A DNA stretch of 64,000 nucleotides from Bacillus sp. FJAT-29937 (GCF_001509555.1 NZ_LMAS01000012.1:19570-83569); one strand, 5' to 3'; positions 36,284 through 46,173 are shown, counted from the stretch's first letter. Notes: generated by a model not told the origin, from the letters alone. A program made the numbers and translations.

Positions 36284-36659
36284 TGTCGACCTTGCCCCTT
36301 TCCTCTTTTTGCTTTATAAAGGGAGCTAGCAGGCTTTCGGCCTCATCTATACTCATTTGATTTTCCTCAGCAATGCTTTCATAAGAATACCCGCGCCTAT
36401 GTAAGTCGATCAGTTCTCGAAGCAACAGTCTTTTCTCATAAGGAATAGTTTCATTACCAGCTTCTTTTGCTGTAATTTCAGCGTCGATTTCAAGACTTTT
36501 AATTTGCTGCTGAAGCTGATACACTTCTTCCATTAATGAAAAGGTAAGATGATCTATTTGTTGTTCAAGTCTTGTTGATGATTGCTTTGATTTATAAAAC
36601 GATAAAATGAGCAGCACAATTGCTGCAATAAATAAAATGGCTAATGCCCATCCCATCAT
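36273..36659 (-). CDS. Membrane-anchored coiled-coil/HTH protein
   Basis: 128 aa. One N-terminal membrane segment (residues 4-24), a coiled coil (30-65) and a C-terminal helix-turn-helix-like segment (RGYSYESIAEENQMSIDEAESLL). General layout resembles SwrB-type proteins, but the likeness is too weak for a name. Co-transcribed with the MltG-like gene. Confidence 0.6.
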   Translation of the reverse strand: MMGWALAILFIAAIVLLILSFYKSKQSSTRLEQQIDHLTFSLMEEVYQLQQQIKSLEIDAEITAKEAGNETIPYEKRLLLRELIDLHRRGYSYESIAEENQMSIDEAESLLAPFIKQKEERGKVDNDS

Positions 36660-36885
36660 TCTATACCTCCCTTACCTAAATGTGTTCTTGCAACTTATTA
36701 TTATACATGATGCATTTGAGAATTCTATTTAAAACGACAAAACAGAACTATTGTCATAGGTTTATGTTAAATTTATACGCAGTTAGAATTTTTTATTTTA
36801 AGTGCCTTTCCTTGCCAGTTGATTTTAGTAAATTTGTCACAATGAATCCTCAAAGTTAAACTAGTAATAGTTGAAGAACAATAAC

Positions 36886-36912
36886 AAGCTACCCAATTCG
36901 AATGGGTAGCTT
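36886..36912. terminator. Bidirectional terminator downstream of the TOMM genes
   Basis: AAGCTACCCA (36886-36895) and TGGGTAGCTT (36903-36912) pair perfectly around TTCGAA. A T-rich tail follows on the + side. Confidence 0.75.
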
Positions 36913-36926
36913 CTCTTAATTTTTTC

Positions 36927-38504
36927 TTAACTTTGCAAACTTCCTTTTAACCATGCCCGATCACGATAGGGGCCAATAGGGATTTGAATAAGGCTGGTTT
37001 TTCCAATTGAATCCAACTGGTAAATCTCGTCACATGCATTTGCATCAAAACCGAGAAGCGGGTGCCCTCCCATTCCGTTGGCTAATGCCGCTATCAGTAA
37101 TCGCTGTACCAACATACCTGCTTCCATTTGCTGGATACGATATCCTCTATACCCAATTGCCTCAATTAAATGATCTTTATCCCCTACTACATGGAGGCAG
37201 AGTGGCACTTGAAACAAATTAATATTGGGTCCAGTCAATCCGCTTTGCAGCCTGAAGCGGTGATCTCCAGGATTTATCGATCGAAGTATATGTTGATTAC
37301 TGTCATAATAATAAGCGCCATCTGGAATGCCTTCCACATTATAAAAGCAGCCATATAAGGAAACACGTGGCTTGTTTCTTACATGAATTTCATCCAAATC
37401 ATTTCGATACGAGAAGGAAGCAGCCGCCTCCTTCAGCAGATTGCCTAGTTGAAGGGGGCTAACTTTTCCTAATATGAAATCCATATCCGGTGAATATCGC
37501 TTTTTACAAATTGCAGCTAAGTCATAAGACAAACGTTCGACTTGCGGCAAAGGCACTTCTTGACCGTTTCGATCTACATAATTTCTTGACTCGATCTTCC
37601 GAAACGACTGTGCTATTTCCATCATAGATAATTCATTTATTCTTGTTAACATTGAATAGTCCGCAAGCCGCTTTGATCGTTGAAAATGATGAGGATAAAT
37701 CTCAGGCATCTCTCGGCACAATTCTTCAGCAGTAATTACCCCATCCTTTTCTCCTAGGTTCAAAGTCCAATTGGTTGGTTCTATCGATAAAGGGATAACT
37801 GCATACACGCTTTCCTCCTGTTCGGGCAGGCCAAGCAGATGATTCAATGCCCGATCAAGAAATTGATAATAAACCCCTGATGCAAAGCCAAAACGGTTCG
37901 ATACTTCCAGCAGTTGCCCCAATAGCACACCAGCATCCAACCCTTGCAGCCGGTAGGAAAAGGAATGATACTTAAAGAAATTCTTCCAATACATAGTCGA
38001 AACAAAAACAGTGCCAAAGCAAGTGGCCACATCACAGCCATCCCCAAGAGCCTTAGCTAAATATGAATCGAAGTTCCCCTCTCGCAGCAGCACTAAACGG
38101 TGATGTGCGACATCATAATGGTACACACCAACAGGCAAATCCTCCAATTTTAAATACATATATAATTCGTTTGGATACAGTCCCCCGCCAGAAGGAATGA
38201 ATCGCCTATAGGAATGCATCAATTTAGCTGTGTTTTCTGTGGATTCTAATGGAGAGACTGATTGGGTAAATTGGGTAAGGCCATTTACAAACCACAGAAA
38301 ATGACCGATTGTGTGAAGATCAAGTCTTTCAGGTATTCCCCTTCCTTCTAGCGTCAGTGGTACTTCTAGAGATAACTCCACAACTGGCAAGTCGCGGTAG
38401 AGTTTATATGCTAATGGTGCATCAGCCCAATCCGCTTCCCAGTCCGGCGGAATGATCTTTTCAATATTAAAATGGAGATTGTGGAGAAATGTCTCAAGAC
38501 TCAT
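36927..38504 (-). CDS. SagB-type dehydrogenase of the TOMM cluster
   Basis: 525-aa protein made of two nitroreductase-like halves. It has the SagB signature RRFIPSGGGLYPNELYMYLK and GVYHYD; the second half repeats GAYYYDSNQHILR. FMN-dependent enzymes of this type oxidise azolines, formed by cyclodehydration of Cys/Ser/Thr, to azoles (thiazoles/oxazoles). Last gene of the cluster, 23 nt after the YcaO gene. Confidence 0.87.
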   Translation of the reverse strand: MSLETFLHNLHFNIEKIIPPDWEADWADAPLAYKLYRDLPVVELSLEVPLTLEGRGIPERLDLHTIGHFLWFVNGLTQFTQSVSPLESTENTAKLMHSYRRFIPSGGGLYPNELYMYLKLEDLPVGVYHYDVAHHRLVLLREGNFDSYLAKALGDGCDVATCFGTVFVSTMYWKNFFKYHSFSYRLQGLDAGVLLGQLLEVSNRFGFASGVYYQFLDRALNHLLGLPEQEESVYAVIPLSIEPTNWTLNLGEKDGVITAEELCREMPEIYPHHFQRSKRLADYSMLTRINELSMMEIAQSFRKIESRNYVDRNGQEVPLPQVERLSYDLAAICKKRYSPDMDFILGKVSPLQLGNLLKEAAASFSYRNDLDEIHVRNKPRVSLYGCFYNVEGIPDGAYYYDSNQHILRSINPGDHRFRLQSGLTGPNINLFQVPLCLHVVGDKDHLIEAIGYRGYRIQQMEAGMLVQRLLIAALANGMGGHPLLGFDANACDEIYQLDSIGKTSLIQIPIGPYRDRAWLKGSLQS

Positions 38505-38527
38505 CTAATTTACCTCCCAGCAGCCGC

Positions 38528-40471
38528 TTATGGAAACGGATGCGGATATGGATTGAGCTGCTCATATGACAGCCGTTGTTTCGAGTAGCCAAGTTCCATT
38601 GGTACTTTTAACACTCTATCCAGCCCAGTTACCCGGGTAAGATGCTGTCCGAACGTCATCGGCAACATGCCCGGAATGAGCACTTTAACGCAATGCAGAC
38701 CGTTTCTTTTCGTTTCCGGTGCCGTCTGGTTAACCACAATGACATCGAGATTTAATCGGCGAAATTCCAGCAAAATATCACGCAAATCATCGGTTAAGTC
38801 TTTATGCTTTGACTTCCATTTGAATTCATCATCAAACGTCCGCATTGGACGATTCTCGTTCAACAAGAACTGCAGGCGCTCTTCCGCTTGTGGTAATCCA
38901 TATAGCATCCCATGATGATTCATTTTCCGTACAAGCGAAGAATCTTGCAGCATTCGCACATACTCCTCTTTGCCCGCTTCAAAATCTTCGTCAAGAGTCA
39001 GCATCATACCTGCCAATTCGTAAATCGCGCTTTTTGCCGCTCGTACTGGGTCCAAATGCGCACCAGCAGCACAGATGATATTGAGTCCCTTTTCTTTCCT
39101 GTTTTTCGCCACCACTAATACGCTTGGAATTCCGTTCTCCATTGTCGAGTTATAAAAATACAAATCATATCCTGCAACCGCACGTGCACGTTCGACCATC
39201 AATTGTAATTCTTGGTCGTTTGCAGAATTTGGGTCAAGACGAGGGAGTGGCAGCTTAGCATACCAAGTCATCAAAAACGAATCACGCTCGACCACTTCCA
39301 TCATTCCATAGAAAATGGCCTCCTCCAAACTTCCTCCCAAAGCACATCCGTTTGAAGTTTCATAGACAAATCCCCCGTCACAGCCCAAACTGTAATAAGA
39401 AAGCAGCTCCGGAACTAGAATCGGACGCTCTTGCAGTAGCGAATAGCCCCATACCCAATTCATTGAGCGTTCGGGATGAAATGGTTCAAACGGGAACTTA
39501 GGTTGTGAATATTGATCGTCAGTGTGTACACCTACTTGGAGAGGGTTGAGTGCTTGATGTTTCAAATTTTGGTAACAATCATAGACTACTGTCCGCTTGC
39601 CGTGGGGAGATAATCCACAATACCTCTCCAAACCTTCTAGGATAGCTGTCGATTCACTTACCGCATATGAATTTGTCCTGCCTGCCACTCCTTCGTCTCC
39701 AGAGAACAACGGCAAATTGACACCTACATCGGCAAAGGGTGTCTTCACGTCATACATTTTTCCATTTAAAAAGCCAGTCCGATGGTCCAAATATTCTTTG
39801 ACAAGAACCTTATTCAGTTCATCCATTGATCGGGTGCGGTAACTGCCATGGCTGATTTTTGGACTGGGCTGCAGCGAAATTCGGGCCTCTGCCGCTGAAT
39901 CGTCAGGTAATTTTCCACAAACCGCACACAACGAGTCAGGCAAAAAGAAATGCCGTGAACTCTTCAATATTTTTAGATTGATTAATAATACATGATTTTC
40001 CAATCGCGACTTATCACCTTGCAAAATGCTTTGCACCTCATCTTCAATGAGGTATGTCATTTGTAAAATTCCCGTTCTCGACGCCCAAGGATCACGAGGT
40101 TTTTCTTCTTGATTAACAAGTCTCTTCTCAATCTCCCACATCTCTTTACGATCCCGTCCGGCCAAAAGACGTCTAATGTTTGCACACTGGGAGCACCCTG
40201 GTTTGCCTTTTTGAACTAATGGACCGACAACTCCCTCGCCGAATGAAACGAATCCTCGCAGCCAAGGGATGCCGGTTAGTTGCAAGATCACTTCCGCCTT
40301 TTGGTGAACAGAGGGATTCCAAGTATCGTGCATTACAAGAACCAATTTAGCCTCTTGTGGTACATCTGTCTCAAAATCAGCTAGGCGAACGATCTCGTAT
40401 TGAGTGGATAGTTCTGTAGAAACGCTGTCTGCCAACAATCCTCTTCCGACCACTACAACAACAGCACTCAC
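38528..40471 (-). CDS. YcaO cyclodehydratase fused to TOMM leader-binding domain
   Basis: 647 aa. The N-terminal half (1-215) is ThiF/E1-like with zinc cysteines GCSQC and LCAVC, the precursor-binding scaffold. The C-terminal half is a YcaO domain with ATP-binding SESTAILEGLERYCG and EAIFYGMMEVVERDSF. It ends in NPYPHPFP, the proline-rich tail typical of azoline-forming YcaOs. It uses ATP to cyclise Cys/Ser in the precursor. Overlaps the preceding gene by 4 nt. Confidence 0.9.
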   Translation of the reverse strand: MSAVVVVVGRGLLADSVSTELSTQYEIVRLADFETDVPQEAKLVLVMHDTWNPSVHQKAEVILQLTGIPWLRGFVSFGEGVVGPLVQKGKPGCSQCANIRRLLAGRDRKEMWEIEKRLVNQEEKPRDPWASRTGILQMTYLIEDEVQSILQGDKSRLENHVLLINLKILKSSRHFFLPDSLCAVCGKLPDDSAAEARISLQPSPKISHGSYRTRSMDELNKVLVKEYLDHRTGFLNGKMYDVKTPFADVGVNLPLFSGDEGVAGRTNSYAVSESTAILEGLERYCGLSPHGKRTVVYDCYQNLKHQALNPLQVGVHTDDQYSQPKFPFEPFHPERSMNWVWGYSLLQERPILVPELLSYYSLGCDGGFVYETSNGCALGGSLEEAIFYGMMEVVERDSFLMTWYAKLPLPRLDPNSANDQELQLMVERARAVAGYDLYFYNSTMENGIPSVLVVAKNRKEKGLNIICAAGAHLDPVRAAKSAIYELAGMMLTLDEDFEAGKEEYVRMLQDSSLVRKMNHHGMLYGLPQAEERLQFLLNENRPMRTFDDEFKWKSKHKDLTDDLRDILLEFRRLNLDVIVVNQTAPETKRNGLHCVKVLIPGMLPMTFGQHLTRVTGLDRVLKVPMELGYSKQRLSYEQLNPYPHPFP

Positions 40472-42474
40472 TGGGATTCCACCTCCCGAATCATCACACC
40501 ATAAATCCCTTCCAGTCCCGCTTTCAATAATGGCTCCGACTCTACTTCAAAGACAAAAAGCTGCTTGTGGTTTCTTTCGAGTGTTTTTATTGCGGTATGA
40601 AGCAAGGCTGGTTCTGTTGACACTTCACAATCATGGATAACAAGTCTTCGATGCTCCCTTTCTTCCAGACGGACGCTTGAAACCTCCAACACCTTTGTTG
40701 AATCGGAAGCTGCTTGATTTTGTTCAATTAAAAGTACATGTTGCAGCACATTTCTTAACGCCCCCGTGATATTCAATCCTACACTGCCATACCAGCTTCC
40801 GTTCGTACCAATCCATACTACTGGGAATCCGGCCACTTCCTGCCCTAAGCCTATTATTGGTTCTCCCCGGATCGTCTTTAGTGCCTGTAAATAATAATGG
40901 CAACACTCATCTTCTATCTCACTTATGCCCACCCGTGAGACCGAATTTTTCTGATGGTCCAATTGTTGGTTTAATTCCATAACCAAACATTTTTGCAATC
41001 CGCGGCCAACACCTTCAGCAAATGTTTCCCCTGCGCCAAACCCAATCAATTTCTTCTGAACTGCCAAACTGCTATCCACGCCCTTGTGTGGGGGCAAAGA
41101 TGAAATGAGTAGATTAGCAGTTTGTGAGACATAAGCCTCAATTCCTGACAATCCTGCTTCTTTCAGTGCCTCTTCATGCGTCAAACCGGTAACAATCATC
41201 TCTGGCAGCACCTCTGCTGGTCCTTCCGACAACAAATCAACTGCCTGAACACGGCACTGAGCAAGCGGCAGCTGCTTTAAATCCCCCTCTCCCCAAATAT
41301 GAAATATACCTGATTCAGTTGATGTTAACTGGCTAAAGAAGTAGAGTAATTTGCTCGACTCACCTTTGTTTATGCTGCGTTCAAGCCGTGAGTCTATATC
41401 TTGTACCCATTCAGCAGACACACCATTAGCGACCAACGGATGCGGCACGAAGGAATGCCAGCTTCCTTCCAATGTATTCATATTTAGCAGGAAGATTTGA
41501 TTATTCTGTTCCGATTCCCTCACTTTCGTACTCTCTTTGAATAATTCAAACACGATCACATTAGCCAACATCGCTCCCGCAGTAGATGAGAAGGCGCTTA
41601 TCTGTTGCTGGTCTCTAAAAAATACAGATTGATGGATGCGACGCCAAGCTGACTCCCAGCATACAATAGAATCTGGATGCACTAAAGGACCTGCAAGTCC
41701 AACCTGGTCAAGGCAAACAGCTGGTATAAACACCTTCTTTTCTTCCCTGCAAATTGTATGAAGATCTTGCAGCTCCTCTATATCCCCATTTTGCGAGACA
41801 TATAAAATTGCTTGATAAGCCTGCACAGTTTCCCGTAAGGAACTCCCATCTTTCTCTTGAAGGATAACTTCCTCTACAGCTGCTTCTGGGTCTGATCTAC
41901 GTGCGTGTGCCACCAATTCCATTATTCGCTGCCTATTAGTCTGGACCGAATCCGTAATCAGCACATGAAACTTTGGCAAACCTGATTCGAGCAATGCAGA
42001 AATTAAGGAAACAAAAAAAGGACCGTAGCCAACTGCCAAAACCTTAGCCTGACGATAGGCTTGAAAACGGTACGCACCCGAATCGCCAAAACTGTCTAAA
42101 AATTCAATTTGTGAGGCATGCTTTTTAACTATTTGATCTGTCAGTTGATGTGGACGATCTTGGCTTATATCCTTTACAAATCCGTTTTGATAAAGTACTT
42201 GTGCAATTTCATACACCCGATCCCGATATGGACCCGGCAATCCGTCAGTCAAATTTGCCAACGTGTGCTCCCCGTTAAACATTGGCATTAACTTTTCAAC
42301 CCACTTATCAATCATACTGCCTTCCATCCGAAACGAACTTACGTTATTACGAAAATATACTCCACTGTTTCGATCTGGGAAATAAGATGTATCCCCTTTC
42401 ACTTTTAAACGCATAGACGGGATTAAATTCGTCATTTCGCTCCTCCTTACCCGTGAGCTTACTTCAACAAACAT
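40468..42474 (-). CDS. ThiF-like thiazole-bacteriocin maturation protein
   Basis: 668-aa protein of the group annotated as putative thiazole-containing bacteriocin maturation protein (ocin_ThiF_like), found only with TOMM clusters of Bacillus. The N-terminal part is winged-helix/RRE-like (PSMRLKVKGDTSYFPDRNSGVYFRNN...F.MEG). The middle has an E1-like nucleotide fold (VLAVGYGPFFVSL). The C-terminal half has no assigned function. Probably recognises the leader peptide. About 140 bp from the precursor gene. Confidence 0.85.
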   Translation of the reverse strand: MFVEVSSRVRRSEMTNLIPSMRLKVKGDTSYFPDRNSGVYFRNNVSSFRMEGSMIDKWVEKLMPMFNGEHTLANLTDGLPGPYRDRVYEIAQVLYQNGFVKDISQDRPHQLTDQIVKKHASQIEFLDSFGDSGAYRFQAYRQAKVLAVGYGPFFVSLISALLESGLPKFHVLITDSVQTNRQRIMELVAHARRSDPEAAVEEVILQEKDGSSLRETVQAYQAILYVSQNGDIEELQDLHTICREEKKVFIPAVCLDQVGLAGPLVHPDSIVCWESAWRRIHQSVFFRDQQQISAFSSTAGAMLANVIVFELFKESTKVRESEQNNQIFLLNMNTLEGSWHSFVPHPLVANGVSAEWVQDIDSRLERSINKGESSKLLYFFSQLTSTESGIFHIWGEGDLKQLPLAQCRVQAVDLLSEGPAEVLPEMIVTGLTHEEALKEAGLSGIEAYVSQTANLLISSLPPHKGVDSSLAVQKKLIGFGAGETFAEGVGRGLQKCLVMELNQQLDHQKNSVSRVGISEIEDECCHYYLQALKTIRGEPIIGLGQEVAGFPVVWIGTNGSWYGSVGLNITGALRNVLQHVLLIEQNQAASDSTKVLEVSSVRLEEREHRRLVIHDCEVSTEPALLHTAIKTLERNHKQLFVFEVESEPLLKAGLEGIYGVMIREVESQ

Positions 42475-42536
42475 ATTATTTTCACTATTACCCTATGTAC
42501 TGCAAGATGTCCCATATGTCTAAACTTTTAGGGAAA

Positions 42537-42567
42537 AGCCCCGGCAAAACAACTCATGCAGGGGCAA
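42537..42567 (-). terminator. Hairpin between the TOMM precursor and maturation genes
   Basis: Minus strand GCCCC...GGGGCTTTTCCC. It would let most transcription stop after the precursor gene, giving more precursor than enzyme, as is usual in peptide clusters. Confidence 0.55.
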
Positions 42568-42617
42568 AGTCTCCTCAGCTGACAACCACTTTTTTCGGGT
42601 AGAAAACTAAATAATGA

Positions 42618-42896
42618 TTATCGGCAACGTCCGCAGTGACCGCAACCGCCGCAGCGTCCGCAGCCGCCACAGTGACCGAAACCGCCGCAACGGAATCCGA
42701 AACCGAAACAAGAACCGAATCCGAAACAGGAACCAAATCCGAAACAAGAACCAAACCCTAAACCAAAACAAGAGCCAAAACCCAAAAGTCCAAATTGCCG
42801 ATCCATAGGAACCTGATTCGGATCCCAAGGAATTGGCGCGTTTGCGTAGAAATCACCAACATTCAACATTTGCAGATCTCTTTGAAAATCATACAT
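42618..42896 (-). CDS. Heterocycloanthracin/sonorensin-type TOMM precursor
   Basis: 92 aa. ATG at 42896 has AGGGAGG 8 nt upstream. The leader (MYDFQRDLQMLNVGDFYANAPIPWDP) is of the heterocycloanthracin/sonorensin family. The core has four GSCFGFG-like repeats, then CGGFGHCGGCGRCGG-type Cys/Gly repeats to the end, 11 Cys in all. Ser-Cys pairs could become adjacent oxazole-thiazoles. Clustered with its three maturation genes, whereas several Bacillus relatives encode the precursor elsewhere. No dedicated exporter or protease is visible. Confidence 0.88.
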   Translation of the reverse strand: MYDFQRDLQMLNVGDFYANAPIPWDPNQVPMDRQFGLLGFGSCFGLGFGSCFGFGSCFGFGSCFGFGFRCGGFGHCGGCGRCGGCGHCGRCR

Positions 42897-43109
42897 TTGC
42901 ATAGCCTCCCTATTTTTTATACAGGTGTCTAGCAACAAAGAATAATCACGGCTTAGCCATAATGAATAGGTTAACGCACCCATACCCTTCCTCAACAAAG
43001 TATGAAAAGCGTTTGGGTATTGTTACGAAAGTAAAAGCCTATTTAATCTCTTTGTATAAAAATAAAGATTTTAATAAAAACTAAGATAAAAAAGATTGGA
43101 GAGAAAAGA

Positions 43110-43319
43110 ATGGGTCTTGTGAAAGCATTTAATGATTGGAGAGCTGCAAGGTATGAAAACCATGTTACCCAAATGAAGGAAATGAACAAATGTCCTGAAT
43201 GCTATGGAAGAGGATTTATGCCTTACCCTGCGAATGAATTTGCCTATTATGGCAATTTACTCGATTGTCCAGGCTGTAACGGCAGCGGCGATTACGGGGA
43301 TTGGAATGAACTTGTCTGA
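43110..43319 (+). CDS. Small double zinc-finger protein
   Basis: 69 aa. Two CxxC-x-G-x-G units (CPECYGRGF and CPGCNGSGD) like the DnaJ zinc-finger motif, with a helical N-terminus. Similar small Bacillus proteins are often misannotated as methionine aminopeptidase. Probably a zinc ribbon. Start follows TTGGAGAGAAAAGA. Confidence 0.7.
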   Translation: MGLVKAFNDWRAARYENHVTQMKEMNKCPECYGRGFMPYPANEFAYYGNLLDCPGCNGSGDYGDWNELV

Positions 43320-43378
43320 CTGCGCAATGACATATGTTCATGGAATACAATGAAACAAAACTTGTAAAAAATGCGTTT

Positions 43379-43574
43379 GCGGACACCAGTTCCGTAATGT
43401 TAGCTAAAATTAGATAAATCCTATGGAACGCGGACATAGGATCCGTTATTTTCTAAAAAAGCGGTGATTCCTTGTTAATTTTCGTATATAACGTACCCCG
43501 CGTCCGCTTAGCCCATTAATTAGGGTCATTTAATGAAAATAACGGATTTACTGTCCGCATTAACTTCTTCCGCC
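43379..43574. repeat. Modular hairpin element GCGGA-N-TCCGC, copy B
   Basis: Modules at 43379, 43430, 43490 and 43543 (e.g. GCGGACACCAGTTCCG). Spacings are 51, 60 and 53 bp. The unit GCGGACACCAGTTCCG is nearly the reverse complement of GCGGAACTGGTGTCCG in copy A. It ends in TTAACTTCTTCCGCC, matching the copy A end. Fills the space between two genes. Confidence 0.75.
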
Positions 43575-43601
43575 ATCTAGATTAATTAAATTTGCGTAAA
43601 A

Positions 43602-43630
43602 AATAACGCTCCAAGTCGGAACGTTATTTT
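43602..43630 (-). terminator. Terminator of the carboxypeptidase gene
   Basis: Minus strand AATAACGTTCC GACTT GGAGCGTTATTTTTT, an 11-bp stem with one mismatch and a T-run, 45 nt after the stop. Confidence 0.75.
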
Positions 43631-43675
43631 AATTTGTATGAATCTTTTATTAACTTCACATTACTAACCTACATC

Positions 43676-44740
43676 TTATTCGTCGGATTCTTCACTTTGT
43701 CTACTTTTTTGTGTAGGAAGTGTATCCCAAAAGCTTGTATCGGCCGAGTCGATTGATCCGTCAGCGATTGCTCGAACAGCTGCATCTAGTGTAGTAATCG
43801 TTTGTTTAATTAAATAGCCGTTACTCTTTTGGCCAATCGCATAAGATTCAATATAATGATCAGACATGCCGCGCATTTCAAACAATAATGTAGAAACATC
43901 ATAATAAGCAGCAATTCCGTTACGGCCAATATTATTAGTCGAGCCTCCAGAATATTTTCCAAGATGTCCCCAGCCTGTCGGTTGAATCGCATTATATACG
44001 ACTGACCCTAACTTTTTAGACCCTTCTAACACTTCAGGCTTTACACTAGGACTTGTCGGATAAAGGATGGAACCAGAAACAAGCTGTCCTTCTGTTTCAC
44101 TTAATGTCCCTTGGTGATGCAGGTCAATCAAATAATCAATCTTGTATTTTTGAAGAACATTTTCATGCAGCGCCCTTGCTTCAGGTTCCATTTGACTAGG
44201 GGCTTTATCATGCTCACGGTTTAAATCAATATAATTTGCATTGTAGCGTGTTAAATGTCGATCACCATCCGCTAAATAATTATCAAGAGAGAAATTAACA
44301 TCTCCCATCGCCCCATCGGCATTTAACATCGGAATAATGAGAACGTTTACATGATCAAGCACACCTTTTGTCTTACCTGTTCCCAGATGTTTAATAAATT
44401 CTAATGCACCTTCAGTTGTAAGCTGTTCATTTCCGTGCTGCTGAGTTAGAAATAAAATAGTTGGATTAGCTGGATTCGAAATATATTTTGCCATGTAAAT
44501 ATCACGGCCTTTGACTGTTTGGCCAATTACCTCAAGCGCCATTGCCTGTTGCTTAGCATCCTGGGTTTTCAGATAATCAACTAAACTATCATATGTATGA
44601 AGAATGGATGTTTGAATTGAACCGTTCCCAGCACCTGGCCCATTTCCAACAGCTTGTGCTGGCATCGAAACAGCTGTTACTGCCCCTAACGCCATTAAAC
44701 TTGATAATGAAACAGAAAGTACCTTCTTTTTTAAGCTCAT
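43676..44740 (-). CDS. Secreted M14-family zinc carboxypeptidase
   Basis: About 354 aa. Signal peptide MSLKKKVLSVSLSSLMALGA...AQA from the ATG at 44740, with GGGAGGAA 7 nt upstream. Zinc ligands: His-x-x-Glu in QQHGNEQ and the later His in DLHHQG. The catalytic Glu lies in LFEMRG. Substrate-side features resemble gamma-D-glutamyl-diamino-acid or general carboxypeptidase A relatives. Extracellular; probably peptide scavenging or cell-wall related. Confidence 0.85.
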   Translation of the reverse strand: MSLKKKVLSVSLSSLMALGAVTAVSMPAQAVGNGPGAGNGSIQTSILHTYDSLVDYLKTQDAKQQAMALEVIGQTVKGRDIYMAKYISNPANPTILFLTQQHGNEQLTTEGALEFIKHLGTGKTKGVLDHVNVLIIPMLNADGAMGDVNFSLDNYLADGDRHLTRYNANYIDLNREHDKAPSQMEPEARALHENVLQKYKIDYLIDLHHQGTLSETEGQLVSGSILYPTSPSVKPEVLEGSKKLGSVVYNAIQPTGWGHLGKYSGGSTNNIGRNGIAAYYDVSTLLFEMRGMSDHYIESYAIGQKSNGYLIKQTITTLDAAVRAIADGSIDSADTSFWDTLPTQKSRQSEESDE

Positions 44741-45111
44741 AAACGTTCCTCCCAATTCTTTTTTGATGTTACACGCTCATTGTACGATTTGAGAGAAACT
44801 GTGTTAATAGAGTGACTGACCTAGTTATCAGACAAAATAGGCTATATCCATTGGAGTTAACTTATCCAATAATAGGCAGAAACTGTATAAACAATATATA
44901 TTAAGGGGGAACTGACACTTTTTTCAATCCCCCAACAACATAAAAATTTAGTACAAAACACCTCTATCATTTATCTCCTTACGAACAGTATTTGAAAGAT
45001 GATACTTTCGACAGGGTGAAATCTGAAAACAAAATGAGAATAATGTCGAAACAACGGCCAAACCGACAGAAATTTAGGGAATAAGATAGGGAATAATTTG
45101 TTATTTTTTAT
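44741..45111. other. Intergenic region without genes
   Basis: About 370 bp. The only structure is GGGGG (44905-44909)...CCCCC (44929-44933) with a T-rich loop. No convincing ORF, promoter pair or repeat. It must contain the carboxypeptidase promoter. Confidence 0.4.
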
Positions 45112-46173
45112 CTAAAACTGAAAAAGTTTCTCTACCACTTTTCCTTCTCTCCCATGAGTGGTTTCAGCTTGTGAAAGAGAATTCCAAATCGCTTCCTCCG
45201 TGACCTCAGCGGTTGCAGTAAATATTTCGTTAAAAATGGGCTGGTCCTCCCTAATAAATCTTCCTGTTTCAAAGTTCTCTTTGGAAAAATGAGAAATTCT
45301 ATTAGCCGTTGAAAAAGCAATGACAATATCTCCGCTGCCATGGCCAAAATGGCTTCCTGTTCGTCCAAGCCCGATGCCGCACCGTTTTGCTACCCTCTCA
45401 AGCTGTCGATCACTTAATGGAATATTTGTTGCCAGTACGATGATGATCGATCCATCAGATGTTTTCGAAATACTATTCCCATTAAGCTCACCATGAGAAA
45501 ACTTCTCCTTTGGCAACTCATCCTTAGATCCGAAATTTGTTAATACCATGCACCCGATTATGTATTCCTTTTTTTCCATTTCATCATAGATTACTCTTGA
45601 GGAACTTCCAATTCCTCCTTTATATCCGAAGCAAACCATTCCCTTGCCAGCACCTATTGCACCCTCTCCAGCAAGATTCGGTGTTGCGGATGTAATGGCT
45701 TCAATCGCATGACTTGATTGAACAGGGAATTTGCGAATGGAATTTAAGATCCCATCATTACATTCGCCTGTTACGATATTAATCGTTCCCGTTGTATCCC
45801 CAATCTCTGGGTTCATTTCAAGCATATATTCTAATGTCCCTTGAGTTACCGCTGGGACGCCAAATGTATTTGTTAACATAATCGGCGATTCGATAACCCC
45901 CAACTCATTTACCTGAATAAGTCCAGCTGTTTTCCCATATCCATTGATCACATAGCTTGCAGCAACTACCTTTTCTTGAAAAAGATTACCGCCGTGCGGA
46001 AGTATTGCTGTTACTCCTGTGCACGCATAATCATCCCCATCCATTGGAAAATCAAGCGTTACATGACCCACCTTTACACCTTCAACATCTGTAATACAAT
46101 TTTTCTTTCCAGTTTTCATTGTCCCTACTGTATATCCTCTATCTCGAATTTTCTTGCTAGCTGAATAATTCAT
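45112..46173 (-). CDS. P1-family (S58, DmpA-like) aminopeptidase
   Basis: 353-aa DmpA/BapA-type N-terminal-nucleophile hydrolase. It is made as one chain and self-cleaves before a serine. The cleavage region GGIGSSSRVIY is visible, as are family motifs ITDVEGVKVGHVTL and GTLEYMLEMN. Members cleave N-terminal D- or beta-amino acids. No signal peptide. Possibly linked to the D-amino-acid theme of the 30-35 kb operon, but separate. Confidence 0.87.
   Translation of the reverse strand: MNYSASKKIRDRGYTVGTMKTGKKNCITDVEGVKVGHVTLDFPMDGDDYACTGVTAILPHGGNLFQEKVVAASYVINGYGKTAGLIQVNELGVIESPIMLTNTFGVPAVTQGTLEYMLEMNPEIGDTTGTINIVTGECNDGILNSIRKFPVQSSHAIEAITSATPNLAGEGAIGAGKGMVCFGYKGGIGSSSRVIYDEMEKKEYIIGCMVLTNFGSKDELPKEKFSHGELNGNSISKTSDGSIIIVLATNIPLSDRQLERVAKRCGIGLGRTGSHFGHGSGDIVIAFSTANRISHFSKENFETGRFIREDQPIFNEIFTATAEVTEEAIWNSLSQAETTHGREGKVVEKLFQF

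Noticed and set aside
42607..42828. Overlapping frames on both strands of the Cys/Gly-rich precursor region
   Set aside because: Shadows of the repetitive GC-biased precursor; the -strand frame starting at 42896 has the ribosome binding site and family leader.
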